Positions 1 to 7,736 of a DNA stretch of 19,499 nucleotides are shown piece by piece (position 1 is the first letter of the stretch; every line of letters starts with the position of its first letter). A program made the translations under genes and the position numbers. The notes under the pieces are model-generated. The model was not told the DNA's origin, made no database searches, and was given only the letters and a program-made list of their open reading frames with translations. This stretch comes from JBAXAM01 sp037142515 (GTDB lineage: Bacteria; Pseudomonadota; Gammaproteobacteria; UBA9339): NCBI GenBank assembly GCA_037142515.1, contig JBAXAM010000024.1:1-19499 (forward strand). The letters are read 5' to 3'.

Positions 1-95
1 TATACTAACCAATATCTGATGAGTCGGCAGTCTCATATGTTATGAACCTATACAACTCCTTATGGTTTTTGATTTTTAATGCGAATTCATGTAAT

Positions 96-114
96 GCTTA
101 AGTTAGCCTTAAGC
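96..114. promoter_or_regulatory. Short perfect hairpin upstream of the megasynthase
   Basis: GCTTAAG, a 5-base spacer, then CTTAAGC form a perfect 7-bp inverted repeat ending 52 bases before the megasynthase start codon. No T-tract follows, so it is not a standard intrinsic terminator. It could be an operator or a leader hairpin. I see no other clear signal in bases 1-166, and no end of an upstream gene. Confidence 0.25.
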
Positions 115-166
115 CAGTCTAGCATCGCTTGTATCAATTTCAAAAGATATTTACTATCATAGGTAA

Positions 167-3100
167 ATGAAAACAAATCATAAAAAAGCAATAGTTATAG
201 GTGAAACCAATCTTTGTATCTCATGTGTCGAACATCTTATAAATAACAATTGGATAATTACCGTAGTATCGGACGACCAAACTGTTGTTACTTGGGCCAA
301 GAATAATTCTATCTCAATACTACCGGTATCGCAGTTAAATTCAATTAACGAAACTAATTTTTACCTGTTTAGCATAATTAACCCACATTTGATTACAAAG
401 TCTTTTTTAGAAAACAAGAATATATTGTTGGCTATAAATTATCATGATAGTCCACTACCGAAGTATGCTGGCATCAACAGTACTACATGGGCAATTATTA
501 ATAATGAAAAATCACACGGAATCACGCTGCATCAAATAACTGCTGGCATTGACGATGGTGATATAGTTGCGCAATCTATAATCAATATTGATAAAGATGA
601 CACGGCGTTCTCTTTAAACCTAAAGTGTAGCGAACAATTACTTTTACTATTCAAAAATGTAATAGAAAAAATTGAAAATGATACGTTGGTTTTTTCCAAG
701 CAAAGTTTAGGTGAAAGAACATACTATGGATCAAAGCATATTCCAATTAATTATAGTATTGTAAATGGAATAAAAAATCTTGCGGTGTTGCATAGGTTGA
801 TCAGGGGATCAACTTTTGGCATCGGATATGAAAATCGAGTTGCAACCGTTAAGGTGTTCATGAATGGACTGTTTTATATAGTGGAAAATTTTAACACAGA
901 CTTAATTAAAAACAACTATACTTCTGATAACAATACAATATTGTTTAATACGGTTCGAGATATTTATGGCAGTAAAACAAACTTAAAAATCACATATCAG
1001 GATATAGCAACAGCCTATACATTAACCGATGGTGACTTGCAATATTTATCAAATATTAAGGTATTAGAAAGACGTTATAAAAAGCAGATTTTAAATTTTT
1101 TAAGCAATTCTGAGGCATCAGTAAGCGTACTTGACCCAGTTTTAGATGGAACTGATGGCAAAAAACACACACAAGAGATTGCAATACCAAATGATATTAA
1201 TGTCACAACAACGCTTGCTTTTGTTTACTTAGTATTAGTAAGGTTTTTTTACAACAACAACTTTATTATTTCATTATACGTTGCTGATAACTCTAATATT
1301 CCAAACAAATTAAATACATTAGTAGAAAAACGTAATTTTATCCATGCTAATAACAATACATTAAACTATGGCTTTGCGCACTTAGAGAACTATTTTGCAC
1401 AGCTACAAAAAAATTACTACACCATAACTAAGGATTTTGGTTATAGATACGGTCTACGATTGTTGACCGATATAGCAATTACCATAGGCAAGGCAGAATA
1501 TATTGATAAACATAAAGTAATAATAAAACTAGAAGGCAATAAATTAATAATTAGTGGCGATGCTGCTTACCAATTGCAAATTAGTAGCATTGGTGAATCA
1601 ATTGAATATGTATTTTCTTCTAGGGGCGTTCAAGGCGATATAACAACTAAAGACTTACAATGCATAAATATATTGAGCAATACCGAGTATAAGAAATTAG
1701 TACATGAATTCAATAGAACTGATAAGGATTATCCAAAAAATAAAACCATACATCAATTATTCGAAGAACAAGTACTGAGGACACCAAACAATATTGCTGT
1801 TGTATATAAAAACACAAAATTAACTTATCAAGAGTTAAATAATAATGCTAATCAACTAGCAAACTACTTACTGCAAAACTACAACACTAATTCGGATGAT
1901 TTAATTGTCTTATGTTTGGATAGAACCGAGCAAATGCTGATCTCAATGCTCGGTGTATTAAAATCAGGAGGAGCTTATGTACCATTGGATCCAAATTATC
2001 CGGATGATCGTGTTGGATACATTTTAGATGATACTAAAGCCAAAGTAATATTAACTAACGATATATATAAGAACAGAATACAACAGATTATTAAACAAAA
2101 AACAAAACAATCTGATGTGATAACCGTAGATAACGAAAAAATACAAGCTAAGTTAGCTAAACAAAAAAATACCAATCCAGTTACGTCAACTATAAGTGAC
2201 AAACTTGTTTATGTGATTTATACGTCTGGAACAACTGGTAATCCTAAAGGGGTTTTAATTGAGCATCGTAGTGTCACAAATTATATGACGTACTTAATTG
2301 ATTACAACGGACTAAATAATACAAGTATAGGTAGCCAATATTCAGGGTTTGGTTTTGATGCTTGTGTTATCGAAATATATCCGATTTTATTATCCGGCGG
2401 CATTTTACATATAATACCAGAACGAGATAAACTTGATGTTACGAAAATAAACGATTTTTTTAATACAAATAAAGTTACTTACACATTTTTACCTACTAAA
2501 ATTGCTGAATCTTTTTTTGGATTAGAAAGCAGTAGCTTGATTAACCTAATTGTTGGCGGGGAAAAACTAGAAAAATTTAGCAACCAAACATATCGAATAA
2601 TAAACGCCTATGGACCAACAGAGGGAACCGTTCAGTCATCTGGTTTTATAGTTAGTCAATCGTACAGTAATATCCCTATAGGAAAACCAATAAATAATGT
2701 TAAGTGTTATGTAGTAGATATCAAACTTAATATATTACCTATTGGCACAGTTGGTGAGCTTATGATTGGCGGTGAATGTTTGGCGCGCGGTTATCTTAAT
2801 CGTCCAGATTTAACAGCGGAAAAATTTATTTCAAACCCATTTCAAACCGAAGAAGAAAAGCTGCAGAACAAAAACTGCAGGCTATATAAAACAGGCGATT
2901 TAGTTCGCTGGCTACCTGATGGAAACCTTGAATACATAGGTCGTAATGATTTTCAGGTTAAAATTAGAGGTTATCGTATAGAACTTGGTGAAATAGAAAA
3001 TAAATTGTCAAATTATCCAGGTATTAAACAAGCAGTGGCACTGGTAAAAGAACGTATATTGGAAAAAATTAGCGATAAATATTTATTAGCTTACTATGTG

Positions 3101-6100
3101 GCAGATAAAAAATTAAACGAAATAGATATACATTTTTATTTAACATCGCAACTTCCGCACTATATGTTACCGCAAATGTTGATGCATATTACAGAATTAC
3201 CTTTAACGGCAAATGGTAAACTAGATAAAAAAGCATTGCCAGAGCCAAAATTTGTTAGTAGTCATAATTATGTCGCGCCAGAAACTCAGCTACAAAACAA
3301 AATAATAGAAACATGGTCTAAAGTGCTCGGTATTTCCAAAAAATCAATTGGCATAGCTGATAGTTTCTTCAATTTAGGTGGTAATTCAATATTAGCGATT
3401 AATTTAGTAGCGGAGTTATCTAAAATAAAAAAATGCAAAAACATAAAAGTAGCTGATATATTTGAATATACAACTGTTGAACAGTTAACCAAATTTATTG
3501 AACCAAAAAAAGATACCGCAATAATAAAAGCCAAGGAAAATACCGAAACAGAAATAGCTATTATCGCTATTTCTGGCGCATTCTCAGGTTGTGAAAACAT
3601 AAATCAATATTGGGATTTAATTCAAAAAGGAATTGAGGGTGTAAAACGCTATACTCGTGAGGAGTGTATTAAGCTTGGGATATCAGAAGAAGTTTTAGCA
3701 AATCCAAATTTTGTACCAACATCTGGCCATGTACCAAATATTGATAAATTTGATGCGGCATTTTGGGGATTGGCTCCAAATGAGGCAAAATCAATTGATC
3801 CGCAAATACGCAAGTTTTTAGAGCATTGCTGGTATGTTCTTGAAGAATCTGGATATCTATGCAATAGAGACAAAACAGGTATAGGTGTGTTTGCTGGTGC
3901 TGGTAATAGTGGTTACTCAGTTGATAACCAGCAAAGTAGTAGCGATTGCTTGTTCAGCTCACGTAGGTTGGAGCTTATAGGTGCCAAAGATATTTTAGCT
4001 ACAAAAATAAGCCACTTATTTGGTTTAACTGGCATTGCCGTTAATGTTAATACAGCATGTTCTACAAGTTTGACTGCGGTAATAGAGGCTTGTATACACC
4101 TAACATCTGGTTTTTGTGATATGGCAATCGCTGGTGGCGTTTCATTATTACAACCGGAAGAAGTAGGGCATATTTACAAAGATGGATTGATTTATTCAAA
4201 GGACGGGTATTGTAGAGTTTTTGATAATAAATCTTCTGGAATAATACATGGTTCTGGCATAGGTGTTGTTTTATTAAAGCGTCTGTCTGATGCAAAAAAG
4301 GATAGCGATAATATACTTGCGATAATTAAAGGTTACGGGATAAATAATGATGGCGATAGAAAAATGAGCTATACGTCGCCTAGTATAACAGGACAAAAAG
4401 AATGTATTGTTAATGCACATGTTATGGCTGGAGTAACATCTGAATTAATCGATTACGTAGAGTGTCACGGTACTGGAACTAAATTGGGCGATCCAATTGA
4501 GGTGCAGGCTCTTAATGAAGCATTTAAATATAACGCGCAACAAAATAATTCGAAGCATAAATGCATCATAGGATCGGTAAAAGCAAATATTGGCCATGCC
4601 GACAGTGCGGCCGGTATTGCTGGTTTGATAAAAGTATGCAAAATGCTTGAATACAAAACGATACCAGGTCAAATAAACTACGATACCATTAACTCAGAAC
4701 TGCACTTGAATAATACAAACTTTGAAATAATTACCGAAGCAAGAAAATGGGATCAGATAAATGACGTACCGCGAATAGCCGGAGTAAGCTCATTTGGAAT
4801 AGGTGGTACAAACGCTCATGTTATAGTTAGCGAGTATACGCCAGATAAAAATACACAATTAGCAAAAGATCAGTCTCGCTGCATTATACCGTTATCAGCA
4901 AAAAGTTTGTCGTCTTTGGAAGTATATAAGAAAAGCTTTATAGAGTATCTGGGCAATACAACAGATAATATTCAAGACATTGCATATACGCTGCAGTTAA
5001 AACGTGAGCATTTTAACTATAGATTATCTATTGTTTGTGATTCAGCTATAGACGCTTCTAATAAATTAAAAAGCAATATGGTTATTAACCGCATTAATAA
5101 GCAAAAAGTACAAAACGTTGTATTTATGCTCCCAGGACAAGGCAATCAGTATGCAAATATGAGTTTTGATCTATATCAACATGACAGCGATTATAAAAAT
5201 ACGGTTGATGAATGTATTAAATTAGCTAATAAATACACTGGTATTCAGTTTGAAAATATTTTATTTCCAACTAACGATAATAACGAAATTAATCAAGCAA
5301 GATGGGCGCAATTATCATTGTTTATCGTTGAATATTCGCTTGCAAAGTTACTTGAAGGTTTAACTGTCAATACAGTTAGCTACATAGGGCATAGCATTGG
5401 AGAATACGTAGCTGCAACGCTATCGGGAGTATTTAGCCTAGAAGACGCAATTAAACTGGTTACTGCTCGCGGACAATTAATGCAGTCGATGCCAAAAGGC
5501 GCAATGTTATCAATATTGGCTAATGCTGCTGAAATAGAACCAATAGTAATAGGTAACTGTTGTGAAATGGCAGTAATTAATTCGCCAAAAAACTGCGTTG
5601 CATCCGGCGCGCATGAATATATTGATAATCTAAAAGCTGCGCTTGAGAAAAGAAATATTCAAGCAGTACCTTTAAAGGTGTCTCATGCTTTTCATTCGCG
5701 TTTTATGACAGAAGCAGCAAGAGAGTTTATATCTCAATTTAAGCAAATCAAGCTAGATAAACCACAAAAAAGATTTATTTCCAATGTTACAGGTAATTTT
5801 ATAACTGATGAAGAAGCCATAAACCCTGAATATTGGGCGAACCATATGCGTAATCCAGTGTTGTTTAGTGATGGCATAAAAACATTGCTTGATAGTTACT
5901 TTAGTTTGCTTTTTGTAGAAGTTGGTACGGGGAAATCATCTATATCCTTTGTTAAACAACACGACGATATAGGAAAACCAAATACGGTACAATTATTGAA
6001 TTCCAGAAAAGATAGTAACGATGGCGTATACGACACCAATTCAAAAGAAGACATATTAAGTAAGTTATGGGCTAGCGGATACAACGTAGACTTTAAAAGT

Positions 6101-7714
6101 CATGGGAAAGTAGTTAGATTGCCAAGTTATCATTTTGATAATATTTCGTATTGGATTAATCAATCTCGAAATACAGAAGCAGCAGTTCCTAAAGCTGACC
6201 TATCAGCTTCTATTTTTGATAGCATAGATATAAAAAATAAAGTCGTCGAACAAAACTTACCGAATAAATACTACGAAATTGCAAAGATATTTTTGGATGT
6301 GTTGGGTGTAGACAAAATAAGCATACATGATGACTTTTTTAAGCTTGGTGGTGATAGCTTGCTGGCAGTCAGCGTAGTGGCTAGATTACAACAAAATTAT
6401 AAAATCAGCATGGATGGTTTTTTAGAGTCTCCGACTATAGCCAAAATTTCAGAAGTTGCTACTTTTATTAAAGATAACCTGCAAAATAAGTTAAAACAAA
6501 TAAAAGACTTATATGCCAAAAAATCCTTGTGTTCTGTGCGTGATATCAATGATATGATTAATAAACAAGCTGATTATTTATACAATTCTGAAAAGATAGT
6601 TGTTAAAGAGCAGAAAAAAAATATTAGAGGTGTTTTATTAACAGGTGTTACCGGACATGTCGGTTGCAATATCTTATATAAACTATTGCATGAAACTAAT
6701 TATGAAATATATTTACTAATTAGGGCATCTTCGCTTGACGACGCTTTTAGTCGCATAGATAGCAAATATAAATACTATTTTGGTATTGGTTTAGATGATT
6801 ATAGAAGTAGAATCACATCATTGCCCTCAGATATTGAAAAGCAAGATTTAGGTTTATCTAAAACCCAGTATAAATATCTAGTTGATAATGTCGATAGTAT
6901 AATTCACTCAGCTGCATTGGTAAAACACTATAAACATTACGAAGAATCTTATCGAACAAATGTTCAATCAACTATCAATTTATTAGAATTATCAAAACTA
7001 ACTATTGGCAAAGATTTTCATTATGTTTCCACCATTGGAGTTTTGGTTCAAGATGGTTATGTGCCAAACCGCAGTTATTTTATATTTCATGAAGACGATG
7101 ACGCTGGTATATTGTTGGAACGCAATAATCCATATGCGAAAACTAAATACGAAGGAGAGCTGGCTGTAAACGAGTATCGCAGACATGGAATAACAAGTAA
7201 TATTTATCGTTTAGGTAATGTTGCTATGCATTCAACCAACTATCTTCATCAGGAAAATATTAAAGATAATGCTTTTTTCATACAATTGAAGACACTGCTA
7301 AATATTGGAGTGATGTATGATGAATTAACAGAAGTTGAAGTATCGCCTGTAGATTGTACTGCTGCAGCAATTATAAAACTTTTCGATCAGCTTTATCTTA
7401 GCAATCAAACATATCATGTTTTTAATCCCAATCCATGTAACTTAAATAATGTTTTTTCAGAACATAACAAACAAGTCAAAGTATGCTCAGTCGATAAATT
7501 TATTGATATAATTGGTGCAAACGCAGATAATAAGCAAATGGAGTTGTTTATGTTACATCAGAAATGGTTAGGAGAGATTAACTCAAGCAATACCACTCAA
7601 ACTAAAATCTTACAAAATAAGACTAGTGCTATACTGGCAAAATTAGGGTTTGTTTGGCCAAAGATCACTAAAGATATGTGGATCGATACTATAAAGAGAG
7701 CATTAGATCCATAA
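167..7714 (+). CDS. Hybrid NRPS-PKS megasynthase: F-(C remnant)-A-PCP-KS-AT-ACP-R
   Basis: This assembly-line enzyme probably builds an N-formyl aminoacyl-ketide and releases it by reduction. A formyltransferase domain (1-300; N91, H93, D129 with the spacing of Met-tRNA formyltransferase) precedes a condensation-like remnant (300-515) with no HHxxxDG. Adenylation (516-1030) shows YTSGTTGNPKG at 685, NAYGPTE at 813, YKTGD at 907 and K1018. A PCP carries LGGNS (S1074). The ketosynthase (1127-1557) has C1298, H1434 and H1477. The acyltransferase (1650-1960) has GHSIGE (S1743) and HAFHS at 1840, a malonyl-type signature, followed by a post-AT linker. An ACP carries LGGDS (S2064). The thioester reductase (2155-2515) has TGVTGHVG, S2288/T2289 and Y2323/K2327. 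KR, DH, ER and thioesterase domains are absent. The start at 167 has only a weak AGG close upstream. The kinase gene begins 22 bases downstream, which implies cotranscription. The domain calls are strong; the product is inferred. Confidence 0.95.
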   Translation: MKTNHKKAIVIGETNLCISCVEHLINNNWIITVVSDDQTVVTWAKNNSISILPVSQLNSINETNFYLFSIINPHLITKSFLENKNILLAINYHDSPLPKYAGINSTTWAIINNEKSHGITLHQITAGIDDGDIVAQSIINIDKDDTAFSLNLKCSEQLLLLFKNVIEKIENDTLVFSKQSLGERTYYGSKHIPINYSIVNGIKNLAVLHRLIRGSTFGIGYENRVATVKVFMNGLFYIVENFNTDLIKNNYTSDNNTILFNTVRDIYGSKTNLKITYQDIATAYTLTDGDLQYLSNIKVLERRYKKQILNFLSNSEASVSVLDPVLDGTDGKKHTQEIAIPNDINVTTTLAFVYLVLVRFFYNNNFIISLYVADNSNIPNKLNTLVEKRNFIHANNNTLNYGFAHLENYFAQLQKNYYTITKDFGYRYGLRLLTDIAITIGKAEYIDKHKVIIKLEGNKLIISGDAAYQLQISSIGESIEYVFSSRGVQGDITTKDLQCINILSNTEYKKLVHEFNRTDKDYPKNKTIHQLFEEQVLRTPNNIAVVYKNTKLTYQELNNNANQLANYLLQNYNTNSDDLIVLCLDRTEQMLISMLGVLKSGGAYVPLDPNYPDDRVGYILDDTKAKVILTNDIYKNRIQQIIKQKTKQSDVITVDNEKIQAKLAKQKNTNPVTSTISDKLVYVIYTSGTTGNPKGVLIEHRSVTNYMTYLIDYNGLNNTSIGSQYSGFGFDACVIEIYPILLSGGILHIIPERDKLDVTKINDFFNTNKVTYTFLPTKIAESFFGLESSSLINLIVGGEKLEKFSNQTYRIINAYGPTEGTVQSSGFIVSQSYSNIPIGKPINNVKCYVVDIKLNILPIGTVGELMIGGECLARGYLNRPDLTAEKFISNPFQTEEEKLQNKNCRLYKTGDLVRWLPDGNLEYIGRNDFQVKIRGYRIELGEIENKLSNYPGIKQAVALVKERILEKISDKYLLAYYVADKKLNEIDIHFYLTSQLPHYMLPQMLMHITELPLTANGKLDKKALPEPKFVSSHNYVAPETQLQNKIIETWSKVLGISKKSIGIADSFFNLGGNSILAINLVAELSKIKKCKNIKVADIFEYTTVEQLTKFIEPKKDTAIIKAKENTETEIAIIAISGAFSGCENINQYWDLIQKGIEGVKRYTREECIKLGISEEVLANPNFVPTSGHVPNIDKFDAAFWGLAPNEAKSIDPQIRKFLEHCWYVLEESGYLCNRDKTGIGVFAGAGNSGYSVDNQQSSSDCLFSSRRLELIGAKDILATKISHLFGLTGIAVNVNTACSTSLTAVIEACIHLTSGFCDMAIAGGVSLLQPEEVGHIYKDGLIYSKDGYCRVFDNKSSGIIHGSGIGVVLLKRLSDAKKDSDNILAIIKGYGINNDGDRKMSYTSPSITGQKECIVNAHVMAGVTSELIDYVECHGTGTKLGDPIEVQALNEAFKYNAQQNNSKHKCIIGSVKANIGHADSAAGIAGLIKVCKMLEYKTIPGQINYDTINSELHLNNTNFEIITEARKWDQINDVPRIAGVSSFGIGGTNAHVIVSEYTPDKNTQLAKDQSRCIIPLSAKSLSSLEVYKKSFIEYLGNTTDNIQDIAYTLQLKREHFNYRLSIVCDSAIDASNKLKSNMVINRINKQKVQNVVFMLPGQGNQYANMSFDLYQHDSDYKNTVDECIKLANKYTGIQFENILFPTNDNNEINQARWAQLSLFIVEYSLAKLLEGLTVNTVSYIGHSIGEYVAATLSGVFSLEDAIKLVTARGQLMQSMPKGAMLSILANAAEIEPIVIGNCCEMAVINSPKNCVASGAHEYIDNLKAALEKRNIQAVPLKVSHAFHSRFMTEAAREFISQFKQIKLDKPQKRFISNVTGNFITDEEAINPEYWANHMRNPVLFSDGIKTLLDSYFSLLFVEVGTGKSSISFVKQHDDIGKPNTVQLLNSRKDSNDGVYDTNSKEDILSKLWASGYNVDFKSHGKVVRLPSYHFDNISYWINQSRNTEAAVPKADLSASIFDSIDIKNKVVEQNLPNKYYEIAKIFLDVLGVDKISIHDDFFKLGGDSLLAVSVVARLQQNYKISMDGFLESPTIAKISEVATFIKDNLQNKLKQIKDLYAKKSLCSVRDINDMINKQADYLYNSEKIVVKEQKKNIRGVLLTGVTGHVGCNILYKLLHETNYEIYLLIRASSLDDAFSRIDSKYKYYFGIGLDDYRSRITSLPSDIEKQDLGLSKTQYKYLVDNVDSIIHSAALVKHYKHYEESYRTNVQSTINLLELSKLTIGKDFHYVSTIGVLVQDGYVPNRSYFIFHEDDDAGILLERNNPYAKTKYEGELAVNEYRRHGITSNIYRLGNVAMHSTNYLHQENIKDNAFFIQLKTLLNIGVMYDELTEVEVSPVDCTAAAIIKLFDQLYLSNQTYHVFNPNPCNLNNVFSEHNKQVKVCSVDKFIDIIGANADNKQMELFMLHQKWLGEINSSNTTQTKILQNKTSAILAKLGFVWPKITKDMWIDTIKRALDP

Positions 7715-7736
7715 AAATTAAAGACAGGGAGAAAAA

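Noticed and set aside
167..1066. Housekeeping Met-tRNA formyltransferase gene
   Set aside because: The frame continues without a break into adenylation and PKS domains, so it is the initiation domain of the megasynthase.
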